Shown here piece after piece: positions 8,365-17,351 of a DNA stretch of 64,000 nt. Both the position numbers and the translations under genes were made by a program. The notes under the pieces were generated by a model, which saw only the letters and a program-made list of their open reading frames with translations, did no database searches and was not told where the DNA came from. The stretch's first letter is position 1. Each line of letters begins with the position of its first letter. The stretch is from PWVB01 sp964530185 (GTDB taxonomy: Bacteria; Chloroflexota; Anaerolineae; B4-G1; SLSP01), in NCBI GenBank assembly GCA_964530185.1, contig CAZHBB010000002.1, forward strand, positions 27,771 through 91,770, written 5' to 3'.

Positions 8365-9951
8365 TTACGGAGCCTCGACCGGATGACGACGCAGCGCCTG
8401 GAACGCCAACTTGAGATCGTCCACCCCAAACATCCGCAACAGCACCAGATAGATCAGGAAACCCAGGCCGCCGGTCACCAGGACCATCACGCCATATCCC
8501 AACGTGCCGAACGCCGTCAGGCCCTCCAGGGCCGACTGGATCTTCCAAATCGGGAGTCCCATCAACAGGGCCGCAGCCAGGGCGGTGACCACCGTCTTCC
8601 TCATGCCATAGCTCCGCAGGCTTCCCACCCGCCGAATGAAGAGGTAGAGCATCAGGAGCGCATGGGCCGTAAGCTTCAAGGAGTTGGCCAACACCAACTG
8701 CCATAGTTGCGGCCCGTAGAGCAGCGCGGGGAGCACCGTCATTAGCACGTAGAGGATCACCGTTGCGACCCCAACCAGTGCCGGCGTCCAGGTGTCCTTG
8801 CGAGCGTAGAAAGCAAAGATCAGCGGCTGATCCAGGGCGGCGAAGACCAATCCCAGCACCGACAGCCGGAGCACCTGGGCCGTAGCGACCGTATCTGAGG
8901 GCAAGAACTGTCCCCGCTGCAACACCACCGCCACCAGAGGCTCGGCCATCACCAACAACGCCACCGCAGCCGGCAGGACCAACGTCAGCACCAGACGCAG
9001 CCCCTGCGCCAAGGTGGCGCGGAACGCTGAATCCTCATCGCCGGCCGCATACCGCGACAGGGTGGGGAGAATCGCGACCGAGATCGCTGTCACCACCAGG
9101 CCCAACGGGAACTGGATCAACGTCGCCGCGTATTTCATCCAGGCGATGCCGCTGGGGCCCGTTCGTGAGGCCAGGTTGAAGCTCAGCGCCACGCTGGCCT
9201 GATCCACCAAAAGTCCCACTCCAATGGGGAAGTAAAGCTTGCCCACCTGGAGCAAAGCCGGATGCAGGGGAAAGAGCGAGCGCACTTCGAACCGCACACC
9301 TCGCAGTCCAGGAAGCTGTAGGAGGAGCTGCGCCACCGTGGCCGCGAGAAGCCCCACCGCCAGGGCCCGCACGCCAAGTCCACTCCGACCCAACAGGATG
9401 ATGGCCATGACCATCACTGCATTGTAGACTGCGCCGGTGAATGCAGGCAGCCGGAACCGTTGCAGCGCATAGAGTGCCGCCGAGAGCAACCCGGCCAGGT
9501 TCAGAAAGAGCACCGCTGGTGCCGTCATGCGCACCATGGCGGTCGCCAACGCCAGGCTCTCCTGCGGCAATCCCCGTCCCAGGGCCTGGGCCACGATCGG
9601 TGCCGCCACCTCCAACCCCACCACCAGCACACCCAGGATCATGGAGAGCAGAAGGAGCAACTGTCCCAACACACGCCACAGCTCCCGACGATCCTCTCCC
9701 TGAGCATACCCTGAAAGCACGGGAACCAACGAGGAGCTCAACATTCCCCCCACTAACTGATCGTTGAGCATCACGGGCACCTGCGCCGCCACGTCGAAAG
9801 CGCTCACCGCCCCCCCGGCACCGAAATAGTAGGACTTCGCCATCTCGCGCACGAGGCCCAACGCGCGACTGGCAATGTTCCCTACCGATATCAAAACCGC
9901 GGCGCGGGTCACGCGCCGGGCCTCAGTGGAAAGCGTCCCTGATTCGATCAT
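8365..9951 (-). CDS. murJ: MurJ lipid II flippase
   Basis: Moves lipid-linked peptidoglycan precursor across the membrane (MOP exporter superfamily). 528 residues with about 13-14 hydrophobic segments. Family features include ALGLVREMAKSYYFGAG near residue 30, LNDQLVGGMLSSSLVPVLSGY near 62, and YFPIGVGLLVDQASVALSFN in the middle. The ATG at 9951 has no ribosome site. Instead a TTGCCA-16-TAGAAT promoter ends 8 bases before it, so the mRNA may be leaderless. That promoter straddles the left copy of the 55-bp sequence duplicated around the N gap. The downstream binding-protein gene begins 60 bases further on. Confidence 0.93.
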   Translation of the reverse strand: MIESGTLSTEARRVTRAAVLISVGNIASRALGLVREMAKSYYFGAGGAVSAFDVAAQVPVMLNDQLVGGMLSSSLVPVLSGYAQGEDRRELWRVLGQLLLLLSMILGVLVVGLEVAAPIVAQALGRGLPQESLALATAMVRMTAPAVLFLNLAGLLSAALYALQRFRLPAFTGAVYNAVMVMAIILLGRSGLGVRALAVGLLAATVAQLLLQLPGLRGVRFEVRSLFPLHPALLQVGKLYFPIGVGLLVDQASVALSFNLASRTGPSGIAWMKYAATLIQFPLGLVVTAISVAILPTLSRYAAGDEDSAFRATLAQGLRLVLTLVLPAAVALLVMAEPLVAVVLQRGQFLPSDTVATAQVLRLSVLGLVFAALDQPLIFAFYARKDTWTPALVGVATVILYVLMTVLPALLYGPQLWQLVLANSLKLTAHALLMLYLFIRRVGSLRSYGMRKTVVTALAAALLMGLPIWKIQSALEGLTAFGTLGYGVMVLVTGGLGFLIYLVLLRMFGVDDLKLAFQALRRHPVEAP

Positions 9952-9959
9952 GCGTGGGC

Positions 9960-9987
9960 ATTCTACTGCCTTTCATCCCTCTGGCAA
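9960..9987 (-). promoter_or_regulatory. Promoter of murJ, probably giving a leaderless mRNA
   Basis: Minus strand: -35 TTGCCA (9982-9987), 16-base spacer, -10 TAGAAT (9960-9965). The -10 ends only 8 bases before the murJ ATG, so transcription would begin at or next to the start codon. No Shine-Dalgarno sequence is visible. Confidence 0.5.
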
Positions 9988-10026
9988 GAAAAGGCTATCG
10001 AGTAACAGTTCACCATTGGGACAGGG
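9972..10026. repeat. Left copy of the 55-bp direct repeat flanking the N gap
   Basis: These 55 bases recur exactly at 10127-10181, directly on the other side of the 100-N run. Identical contig ends of this length are what a de Bruijn assembler leaves when two contigs overlap by one k-mer. It is therefore more likely an assembly duplicate than a biological repeat. Confidence 0.9.
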
Positions 10027-10126
10027 NNNNNNNNNNNNNNNNNNNNNNNNNNNNNNNNNNNNNNNNNNNNNNNNNNNNNNNNNNNNNNNNNNNNNNNNNN
10101 NNNNNNNNNNNNNNNNNNNNNNNNNN
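10027..10126. other. Scaffold gap of 100 N
   Basis: Exactly 100 undetermined bases, the usual placeholder length for a gap of unknown size. Given the identical 55-bp flanks, the true gap may be absent (the two ends overlapping). Confidence 0.98.
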
Positions 10127-10181
10127 TTCATCCCTCTGGCAAGAAAAGGCTATCGAGTAACAGTTCACCATTGGGACAGGG
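10127..10181. repeat. Right copy of the 55-bp direct repeat flanking the N gap
   Basis: Perfect match to 9972-10026. See that entry. If the copies are one sequence, the real distance between murJ and the UMF1 transporter gene is 155 bases shorter than shown. Confidence 0.9.
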
Positions 10182-10457
10182 AAGTTGAAAGTTTACACAA
10201 TACCTGGGCGTGTACGGTTCCTTGTCATGTCAGTGCCACTATTCCATAGCACAAGCATAATCTCGGCGGTGGTTCCCAGCGGTGTTTCCCATCGATCCTG
10301 GAGGAACCCTTCCCCAGGGTCCCGCGAGTTCGGCCATGGGGTGCTCGCCGCACCCAGGGAAGTATGAACACTTGCGCTATGAGGAAGAGAAACAGTTTGA
10401 GGCAGCGCCGTGGCGCTGCCTCAAACCCCATATCCCTCATCCACACTCACACATGTA
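10182..10457. other. Non-coding stretch between the gap and the UMF1 transporter gene
   Basis: No convincing coding frame. With the gap and repeats, the gene-free stretch runs from 9952 to 10457. Apart from the terminator hairpin at 10396-10425 I see nothing recognisable. Confidence 0.5.
10396..10425 (-). terminator. Hairpin downstream of the UMF1 transporter gene
   Basis: A perfect 14-bp inverted repeat, TTTGAGGCAGCGCC and its complement, with only 2 bases between the arms. It lies 32 bases past the transporter stop. The minus-strand 3' side continues CTGTTTCTCTT, a weak U-rich tail. Because it is symmetrical it could act in both directions. Confidence 0.6.
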
Positions 10458-11957
10458 TCACACCAGGCCAGCGCGTGCATCCTCCTCACGGGCTACCCGA
10501 ATGCCCTCCTCAATATTCACCGTGCGCAGAATGACGATGCCTACGAAGAAAAAGACGATGAGGCTAAGAATGGCGGGGCGGCTGTTGCCGAAAATACCCA
10601 CTGCTGCTGCGAAGAGGAGCGGGCCAAGGATGGCCGAGAACTTCTCCATGACACTGAACAAGCCAAAAAACTCACCGCTCTTCGCCTTTGGCGAGAGTGA
10701 GGCGTAGAGACTGCGACTCAGCGCCTGGCTTCCGCCTTGAACCATAGCCACCATCCACGCCAACAGCCAGAACTCCAGGACCGAGTGCAGGAAATACCCC
10801 CACACGGCAATGACGGCATAGACGACCAGCGCCAGGATGATGCTGCCCCGCGTATCGAGCCGGGACGCCAGGCGACCCAAAAGAGGCTTCCCCAGGGCAA
10901 CGGCAAACACCAGCGCTGCAAGCTCGACCATGGCAAGGGTGCCAAGGATCTGCAGGACGCTGACCTCCCCCCAAAGCCGAGAGCCGGCCGCACCAATCAC
11001 TGGCAGCGCCACCAGGTTGAAGACCACGAACGCCAGATAGTAGGGGCGACGATTGTCATCGGAGGAGGGCAGTCGCCCGAAGATCAAGCTGAAGGGGACT
11101 CCCACAAACTGCACCAACAACAGCGCCATGACCAGTTGGACGCTGTCGAAGCCTAGTTCAGCGCCGTAGATGCTTGCGACGCCTATGATGGTACCAATCG
11201 CGTCGTTATAGATCAGAAAGGCGACCAAGTATTTGAACAACTCCTTGTAGCGGCGCAGGTCACGAAACACCTCCCACAGCCTCTGAAAGCTGATCTTGAT
11301 CACGCCCTCACCTGGTTTCAACTTCGCGGTGGCGGACGGCGGCTCTGGCACCCGGGTGAAGATCGGGATGGAGAAAACAGCCCACCAGATCGCCACACTC
11401 AGAAAGGAGAGCCGGGGGCCCCAGGTGCCAGGCAGGGTGGCGATCATGACGGTGTTGATGGCCAGCAGGATCCCTCCGCCGAGATAGCCCATGGCATATC
11501 CCCTGGTAGAGACCCAATCCCGCTGATCATCAGGCGCCACGTGGGGCAACAGCGCGTCATAGAAGACGTTGGCACCCGTGAACCCGATCCTGGCGAAGAC
11601 AAACAGGATCGAAGCCAGGAGCCAGTCCCCCTTATCAACGAGGACCATCAGCGCGGTCCCCAGGATGCCCACGATGGCAAAGAACGCCAGGAACCGCTTC
11701 TTGTTCTGCACCACATCGGAGACCGTCCCCAGGATGGGCGACAATACCGCCACGATGGCCAGGGAGATACTCAGACCCAGGCTCCAATAGGCTGTCGCGA
11801 CAGCCTCTGAGGGCAGGGTGGCGGCGGCTACCGCGCTGTAGTAGACGGGCAACACTGCAGCCATGATCGTTGTCGCAAAGGCTGAATTAGCCCAGTCATA
11901 CATACACCAGGCGTTGATCCTCCGCCGCAGCACAGCATCCTCTCGCGTAGCCGACAT
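10458..11957 (-). CDS. MFS transporter of the UMF1/Atg22 family
   Basis: Twelve-helix membrane transporter of the UMF1 (Atg22-like) branch of the major facilitator superfamily. The recognisable N-terminus is INAWCMYDWANSAFATTI (residues 15-32), followed by GTVSDVVQNKKRFLAFFA with the loop 2-3 charge pattern, and NVFYDALLPHVAPDDQRDWVS. The second half begins after a cytosolic loop near residue 220-240 (RLWEVFRDLRRYKELFKYL). 499 residues. The ATG at 11957 follows ATAGGAGG by 5 bases. Yeast Atg22 exports amino acids from vacuoles, but the substrate of bacterial members is not established. It lies 32 bases after priA's stop, so possibly cotranscribed with it. Confidence 0.88.
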   Translation of the reverse strand: MSATREDAVLRRRINAWCMYDWANSAFATTIMAAVLPVYYSAVAAATLPSEAVATAYWSLGLSISLAIVAVLSPILGTVSDVVQNKKRFLAFFAIVGILGTALMVLVDKGDWLLASILFVFARIGFTGANVFYDALLPHVAPDDQRDWVSTRGYAMGYLGGGILLAINTVMIATLPGTWGPRLSFLSVAIWWAVFSIPIFTRVPEPPSATAKLKPGEGVIKISFQRLWEVFRDLRRYKELFKYLVAFLIYNDAIGTIIGVASIYGAELGFDSVQLVMALLLVQFVGVPFSLIFGRLPSSDDNRRPYYLAFVVFNLVALPVIGAAGSRLWGEVSVLQILGTLAMVELAALVFAVALGKPLLGRLASRLDTRGSIILALVVYAVIAVWGYFLHSVLEFWLLAWMVAMVQGGSQALSRSLYASLSPKAKSGEFFGLFSVMEKFSAILGPLLFAAAVGIFGNSRPAILSLIVFFFVGIVILRTVNIEEGIRVAREEDARAGLV

Positions 11958-11989
11958 CTCACCCTCCTATCTCGATGACATCCCACCCC

Positions 11990-14533
11990 TTACAGCACGT
12001 CGAGCGGGTCAATATCCACGGACCATCCAGCCGGGATCTGCACGGTCCGTAGGAAGTCAGCAGGGGCCGGATGGCGCACCAGGATATGCCACCGATAACG
12101 TCCGCGGACCCGCATGAAGAAGGCCGGAGCCGGCCCAATCAGATCCTCTGCCGAACGCCCCGCCTCCTTGAGTCGATAGCGCAGCCTGGCGGCCAATCGC
12201 TGGGCGGCCTCCTGGGCCGCATGACGGTCCCGATGGGCGAAGACCAACCGCGCCATTCGAATAGCAGGAGGATACAACGCCCGGCGGCGAAACGCCAGTT
12301 CATATTCGGCGAAGGCATCATAGTCATGCATGGCCGCCAGACGGATCGCATAATGCTCCGGATGATAGGTCTGGACAACAACATGCCCCCCTAGAATCCC
12401 CCGTCCTGCACGCCCTGCGACCTGAGCCAGCAATTGAAACGTGCGCTCGGCCGCCCGGAAGTCCGGCAGGTTCAGAGCAGTATCGGCGGAGATCACGCCC
12501 ACCACTGTGACCTTGGGAAGGTCGATGCCGCGGGCGATCATCTGAGTCCCCACCAGGATATCGGCTTCCCCCCGAGCGAAGCGCCCCATGATCAGCGTGT
12601 GCGCCGTGTGGGTGCGTGCGATATCACGGTCCCAGCGCAGCGTATGGGCCTCGGGCCAGCGCTCCAACACCCGCGCCTCCACCCCTTCCGTCCCCAGGCC
12701 GAAGGCCCGTACCCGCGTGGACCCACACTTGGGGCAGCGGTGGGGTTGACGGATCCGATATCCACACCGATGGCAGATCAAGCGACTGACCTGACGATGG
12801 AGGGTCAATGGGATATCGCAGCGGGGACATGTCGCCACCCAACCGCAATCACGGCAGAAAACATAGGTCGCCGATCCCCGGCGATTCAGGAAGAGGATGA
12901 CCTGTTCATGTCGGCTCAGGGCCTGGTCAACGAGCGCCTGCAGCGCGCGGCTGAAGATGGAACGGTTCCCCTCCCTCAGCTCCGTACGCATATCCACCAC
13001 CTGAACCTCAGGCAGTGGGATCGTCGCCGCTGCCAGCTCTGCCTGTCCTGGCGCAACCTCTCCCTCCTCCGCCAGCGGCTGATACCGCGTCTCTCGGAGG
13101 TGCATCAAGCGTTGCCAATCACTCAGGCGGCGTTGGTGGCCCAGGATACGGGCCGGCAGGCGCAGGAGGCGATAGCGACCCTCCCGGGCCCGCATGTAAG
13201 CCTCTAGCGAGGGCGTCGCACTTCCCATGATGAAAAGGGCGCCGGTCATCGCCGCGATCCGTTGAGCCACCTCACGGGCATGGTAGTAGGGGACCTGAGG
13301 CTGCTTATAGCTGGCATCCCCCTCCTCGTCCATCACGACCAGGCCCAGGGAGGGGAAAGGGGCAAACAAAGCCGAGCGTGCGCCGACGACCACCGACAGC
13401 TCACCCTTGCGGATCCGTCGCCAGGTGTCGTAACGCTCGCCGACGGTCATCCCGCTGTGCCACACCCCAACCAACCCGGGGAAACGCACTGCGAAACGAT
13501 GTACCGTCTGTGGCGTGAGGCTGATCTCTGGCACCAGGATCAGAGCTTGCTGCTGACGACGTAAGACCTCAGCGACTGCGCGCATGTAGAGTTCGGTCTT
13601 ACCGGAACCTGTGACCCCCAGCAACAGGACGGGAGGCACAGGCTGATCGGAATGAAGCATCGAGGCCAACACACGCCAGACCCTGGCCTGCCCGGGTGTC
13701 AGCACCGGAGGCGTATCCGGCACATAGACAAGGTCTGCCAAAGGATCGCGCATGACCTCCTGATGGCCGAAAGCGATGAGCCCTCGCTCCTCCAATCGCT
13801 TGAGGTGAGAGGGCTCCGCGCCCGTTTCTGCGCGCACTACCGTCGCCTCGACGGGCTTCGCCTCCCGCTCCAGGAACTCGAGCACCTCCGTATACAGGCC
13901 AACACGCCGCAGCCCTTTAAGCCCCTGGGGCCATTGCTCTCGGGGCGCCGCCAGTCGAACGAGAGGAACCAATTTGGGCCGCGTGCGGGGCAGACGTAGA
14001 AGCCGATCCACCCGAATGTACCCCTTCTTCTGCAAAATATGACGCGCGTGACGTACATCGACCTGGCGCAACTTACGGCGGGCCTGCGCGTCGGTCTGCG
14101 GGCCCTGAGTGATCAGAAGGCGCAGCAGAGATGCCTCATCACCCTCCAATCCGGCTGGCACCTGCGTCACCAGAGGGATCAGACGCAGGTAGGCCTGGGG
14201 ACGCATCTCTGGGGGCAACATAGTCTGGACACAGCGGTGGAACGGCGCCATGAACTCGCGAGACATCCACTCCGCCAGTTCCAGCATCGGTTCACGTAGC
14301 ACAGGCGTCGGATCCAGCACACTTTGGATCGCCCGGATATCGGGCACCGCCGGCGTCTCCGAAAGCGCCATCACCATCCCCGGCAGCAGCCGATTGCGCA
14401 GGGGGACGACTACCAGTACCCCCCGTTGGACGTGAGGCTGCAAGGCAGCGGGGATCTCATAGTCCAGGACAAGAGATTTGCGAAGGCGGATCGGCTGAAA
14501 GACCAGAACTTGAGCGTACATGGGTCCTGTCAT
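11990..14533 (-). CDS. priA: Primosomal protein N' (replication restart protein PriA), altered motif II
   Basis: Superfamily 2 protein that recognises stalled forks and reloads the replicative helicase. 847 residues. The Walker A motif GVTGSGKTE is near residue 308. Motif II reads MDEEGDASYKQ near residue 402, where PriA normally has DEEH. Motif III GSATPS is present. The zinc cluster follows between about 558 and 610, with Cys pairs in CRDCG, CPRC, CHRCG and CPKCG, and the helicase motifs VGTQMIARGIDLP and QVAGRAGRG follow. The His-to-Gly change needs more than one base, so it is not a simple miscall. The start ATG overlaps the glycosyltransferase's TGA (ATGA), implying translational coupling. 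Confidence 0.92.
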   Translation of the reverse strand: MTGPMYAQVLVFQPIRLRKSLVLDYEIPAALQPHVQRGVLVVVPLRNRLLPGMVMALSETPAVPDIRAIQSVLDPTPVLREPMLELAEWMSREFMAPFHRCVQTMLPPEMRPQAYLRLIPLVTQVPAGLEGDEASLLRLLITQGPQTDAQARRKLRQVDVRHARHILQKKGYIRVDRLLRLPRTRPKLVPLVRLAAPREQWPQGLKGLRRVGLYTEVLEFLEREAKPVEATVVRAETGAEPSHLKRLEERGLIAFGHQEVMRDPLADLVYVPDTPPVLTPGQARVWRVLASMLHSDQPVPPVLLLGVTGSGKTELYMRAVAEVLRRQQQALILVPEISLTPQTVHRFAVRFPGLVGVWHSGMTVGERYDTWRRIRKGELSVVVGARSALFAPFPSLGLVVMDEEGDASYKQPQVPYYHAREVAQRIAAMTGALFIMGSATPSLEAYMRAREGRYRLLRLPARILGHQRRLSDWQRLMHLRETRYQPLAEEGEVAPGQAELAAATIPLPEVQVVDMRTELREGNRSIFSRALQALVDQALSRHEQVILFLNRRGSATYVFCRDCGWVATCPRCDIPLTLHRQVSRLICHRCGYRIRQPHRCPKCGSTRVRAFGLGTEGVEARVLERWPEAHTLRWDRDIARTHTAHTLIMGRFARGEADILVGTQMIARGIDLPKVTVVGVISADTALNLPDFRAAERTFQLLAQVAGRAGRGILGGHVVVQTYHPEHYAIRLAAMHDYDAFAEYELAFRRRALYPPAIRMARLVFAHRDRHAAQEAAQRLAARLRYRLKEAGRSAEDLIGPAPAFFMRVRGRYRWHILVRHPAPADFLRTVQIPAGWSVDIDPLDVL

Positions 14534-15738
14534 GATGCCCGCCCCCCCAGCAGAGAGGCATAGGCCTGCAGAAGTTGACGGCCGGTTCGCTCCCAGGAGA
14601 AGTACCGTTGGGCCCTCTCTCGCAGCGCTCGCCCCAACTCAGCCAGACGCTCCGGTCGTTCCACCAACGCCGCGATCGTCCTGGCCAACGCTTCAGCGTC
14701 CCCTACAGGCGACGCATAGGCTCCCAACGATCCGAGATACTCCCGACTGACTTGAGTGTCGAAGGCCACCACCGGCAGCGCCATCGCCATGTAGTTGAGG
14801 ATCTTGCCGCTGCCCTCCGTGGCAGACATCTTGGGTGCCACAGCCAGGTCCCCCAACGCCAGGTAACGCGGGGCATGCTCATAGGGCACCTTACCAGTGA
14901 AGATCACATCAGCCTCGGTGAGGCCCAGGCGCTTAGCCTTTTGCCGGTAATAATCGACCCCAGGGAACCCCATCAACAGACATGAGATGGGCACACCCCA
15001 GGAACGCAGCAGGACCAGTGCCTGAAGCAACTGGGGAATACCCTGGTAGTCGGCCAACAGGCCCAGATAGACGAGGAGCCTCCGACCCTCAGGGACACCC
15101 AGGGAGTGTCTCATCCTGGACCGCTCAGCGGGAGCGAGACAGGAGGGGGTAAAATAGTCGAGATTGACGCTGTCTGGCAGAGGAAAGACCCCTTTTCGCC
15201 GCCCGAAACGACGCGCCACGATGTCCGCACTGTGTGTCGTGCTGGTCAAGATGATGTCGGGCATGGAAACGATCCGCCCCTCTAAACGATGCCACCAGTA
15301 GTAGGCCAAAGACCCACGGTGGATGAAGCCATGATCCAGCATCTCACCGGTCAGACTCCCCTGGAGGTCAAAGACCACCGGCACGTTGATCAGCCGCGCG
15401 ACCGCCGTGCCAATCAGCGCCCCCTCGTGAAGATGTCCATGGATCAGGTCAGGGCGCCAGACCAGGGCCTCCCGGAGGACACGCCAGCTCAGGAGCACAT
15501 CGAAGGCGATCTTGTGGCGCGACGAGCCCACCTCATAGTCCGCGTGCCAGGGCGTAGGGCGTGAGCGCACGATATCCAGCCCGGGCCAGTCGCGTCCATG
15601 GTAGTAGGTCACGATCCTCAGTTGAAGCCCCCGAGCCTGCAACGCGCGCGCCTCCTCAAGGATACGCACATGACACCCGTAGTCCAGGAAGAACGAGGTC
15701 GGCGCGATCATCAAGATACGTTGTGGCTGCTTGACCAA
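14530..15738 (-). CDS. GT4-type glycosyltransferase
   Basis: GT-B fold sugar transferase (group 1). I chose TTG at 15738 (product MVKQPQRILMIAPT...), which follows GGGGGCAGGA. The ATG at 15711 is an alternative that removes part of the first beta strand. N-terminal domain features are FFLDYGCHVRILEEARALQARG and DLIHGHLHEGALIGTAVARL. The C-terminal nucleotide-binding part contains VYLGLLADYQGIPQLLQAL and the E-x7-E region ATEGSGKILNYMAMALPVVAF. About 402 residues. The gene lies upstream of priA with a 4-base overlap, an odd pairing that probably reflects coupling rather than shared function. The acceptor is unknown. Confidence 0.85.
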   Translation of the reverse strand: MVKQPQRILMIAPTSFFLDYGCHVRILEEARALQARGLQLRIVTYYHGRDWPGLDIVRSRPTPWHADYEVGSSRHKIAFDVLLSWRVLREALVWRPDLIHGHLHEGALIGTAVARLINVPVVFDLQGSLTGEMLDHGFIHRGSLAYYWWHRLEGRIVSMPDIILTSTTHSADIVARRFGRRKGVFPLPDSVNLDYFTPSCLAPAERSRMRHSLGVPEGRRLLVYLGLLADYQGIPQLLQALVLLRSWGVPISCLLMGFPGVDYYRQKAKRLGLTEADVIFTGKVPYEHAPRYLALGDLAVAPKMSATEGSGKILNYMAMALPVVAFDTQVSREYLGSLGAYASPVGDAEALARTIAALVERPERLAELGRALRERAQRYFSWERTGRQLLQAYASLLGGRAS

Positions 15739-15787
15739 GTCCTGCCCCCTCGGCCGCGGACATCCAGACCGATGCAGTGTTGCCCGC

Positions 15788-16795
15788 CTATGTCCCCCGC
15801 CGACCACCGAACGGTTTTCCGATGAAGACTTGAAGGGTGCGCTCAAAGAGGCTGTCCTGTTCGATGGCCTGCCCGCCCATATCCCAGGAACGCGACAGGG
15901 CTTCCACCATCCAACGCGCCCGACCTTCAGCGGCGGCACTCAACCAACACTCCAACGCCTCGGCATCCCCTCGTTCCAGGGCGTCACGCATCTCACTCAG
16001 ACGCTCGATGACGGCATCCAGGCCCCGTATCGCCGCCTCCCGTCCCAACAATGCAGCCATGCGGGTCGATGCCACATCGTCGGTGACCGCCGCCGTGCTT
16101 GTCGCGAAACCTCGGTCCGCGGCCCGTCGCACCTCCTGCCAGCCAGGCGCCTCCATCGTCGCCAGACAGAGCGCCGAAGCGACCAGTGAGGGCACCGTAC
16201 TGGCGATCGAACGCACCGCATCATGCTCAACGGGGTCCATCAACAGCGGCTGGGCCCCCAGAACGCGGGCCAGATTGGCCACCGTCCGCACCGCTCCTGG
16301 ATGCGTCTCCGGACGGGCGACGATGGCGTAGACAGCCTGGCGGAAGAGCTCGGGCGAGGCATCCTCCAGGCCCGATGGGCGCTCTCTGATCTCCTCACCT
16401 GGGGCCAGGAAGGGATCCCCACCCACATAATGCGCCTTTGGGGGGAGCGCCTCCTTGACCCACTGCCAGACTGGCGCTTTCACATGCACTGTGTCGGTGA
16501 CGACAACATCACGCCCTGGATTCAGCAAACGCCCGACGTCACGCAAGGTCTCATGCAGGGCAGCCAGTGGGACCGCCAGGATGACCAACTGGGCACGATC
16601 CAGGGCCAGATCGAGGTTGAAGGTCGCGCGATCCAGGGCCCCCAGTTCCCTGGCCTGTCGTGCGCGCCGCGGATCCTTGTCGTGCCCCACGATCTCCAGA
16701 TGCGAGGCGTCAGCCGACTGACGCAGCCCCATACCTATGGAGGCCCCAATGCAACCGGTCCCCACGATCGTGATGCGCTGACGCTCAGCGTCCAT
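15788..16795 (-). CDS. Prephenate dehydrogenase-like NAD(P) enzyme (TyrA family)
   Basis: Rossmann-fold dehydrogenase related to TyrA. The ATG at 16795 (MDAERQRITIVGTGCIGASIG) is preceded by AGGGAAGG. The nucleotide loop is GTGCIG. The central LVILAVPLAALHETL and VVVTDTVHVKAPVW segments match the family, as does DPVEHDAVRSIASTVPSLVA in the helical C-terminal domain. However, the usual GGHPMAG substrate-site segment reads YVGGDPFLAPG here, with the His replaced. The enzyme may therefore use a substrate other than prephenate, or be divergent. 335 residues. It sits between the HD hydrolase and the glycosyltransferase genes. No chorismate-pathway genes adjoin it. Confidence 0.75.
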   Translation of the reverse strand: MDAERQRITIVGTGCIGASIGMGLRQSADASHLEIVGHDKDPRRARQARELGALDRATFNLDLALDRAQLVILAVPLAALHETLRDVGRLLNPGRDVVVTDTVHVKAPVWQWVKEALPPKAHYVGGDPFLAPGEEIRERPSGLEDASPELFRQAVYAIVARPETHPGAVRTVANLARVLGAQPLLMDPVEHDAVRSIASTVPSLVASALCLATMEAPGWQEVRRAADRGFATSTAAVTDDVASTRMAALLGREAAIRGLDAVIERLSEMRDALERGDAEALECWLSAAAEGRARWMVEALSRSWDMGGQAIEQDSLFERTLQVFIGKPFGGRRGT

Positions 16796-16814
16796 ACTAC
16801 CTTCCCTCTTCGCC

Positions 16815-17351
16815 CTAGATTTCATCTGCCTCCTGCAACGCGGCAAGCCATGGATCTTCCGGCTTCGGAGTGTCGTGCCACCGGATCAACGCCACCACAC
16901 GCGGTGGCGCGCCCGCCGCCGCTGCCAGCTCCGCGCTCCAACGCGCATGACAGCGCCGTACCACGAACCCCCTTCGCCAGCCAGCCACCCCGACCGGCGT
17001 CTCGGATGGGCACCGCCCCCAACGCGCCGCCAGCCAGGGCGCCACCCACTCCACCAGTACCACCACCACGCGCTCCCAGACGGAGAGTGGCGCGACCCGC
17101 TTGCCCACATCGTGCAGCAGCGCAGCCGCCAACAATTCAGGGGCGTCGAAGCCTGCGGCCTCCAGGGCCTGACAAACTCGGATGCCGTGATGTTGTTCGG
17201 GCAAGGGCATCGTTTTGAACAGCTCAAACAGCGCCTGGCCAGCCTCCAGGCCGCGGAGCCGCGCCCACACGTAGCCATCATCCACTGGACGGCGCACCGC
17301 GACAATCGTCCTCATGAACTGACGTACACGGTGCGCGGCCCGCGATCGCAT
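16815..17351 (-). CDS. HD-domain metal-dependent phosphohydrolase
   Basis: Small HD-domain protein. The first metal-binding His falls in EQHHGIRV and the HD pair is in AALLHDVGKRVAPLS. Further Asp/His residues occur in the C-terminal half (VALIRWHDTPKPEDPW). A hydrophobic stretch (VVVVLVEWVAPWLAA) lies in the middle. The start ATG at 17351 overlaps the preceding protease stop as TAATG, so translation is coupled. An upstream in-frame ATG at 17372 would lie inside the protease gene. 178 residues. HD proteins of this size hydrolyse nucleotides or cyclic nucleotides, but the substrate here cannot be predicted. Confidence 0.8.
   Translation of the reverse strand: MRSRAAHRVRQFMRTIVAVRRPVDDGYVWARLRGLEAGQALFELFKTMPLPEQHHGIRVCQALEAAGFDAPELLAAALLHDVGKRVAPLSVWERVVVVLVEWVAPWLAARWGRCPSETPVGVAGWRRGFVVRRCHARWSAELAAAAGAPPRVVALIRWHDTPKPEDPWLAALQEADEI

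Noticed and set aside
9972..10181. 55-bp direct repeats as a mobile-element target duplication or a real repeat
   Set aside because: They abut a 100-N scaffold gap exactly and match an assembler k-mer overlap. No transposase is present.
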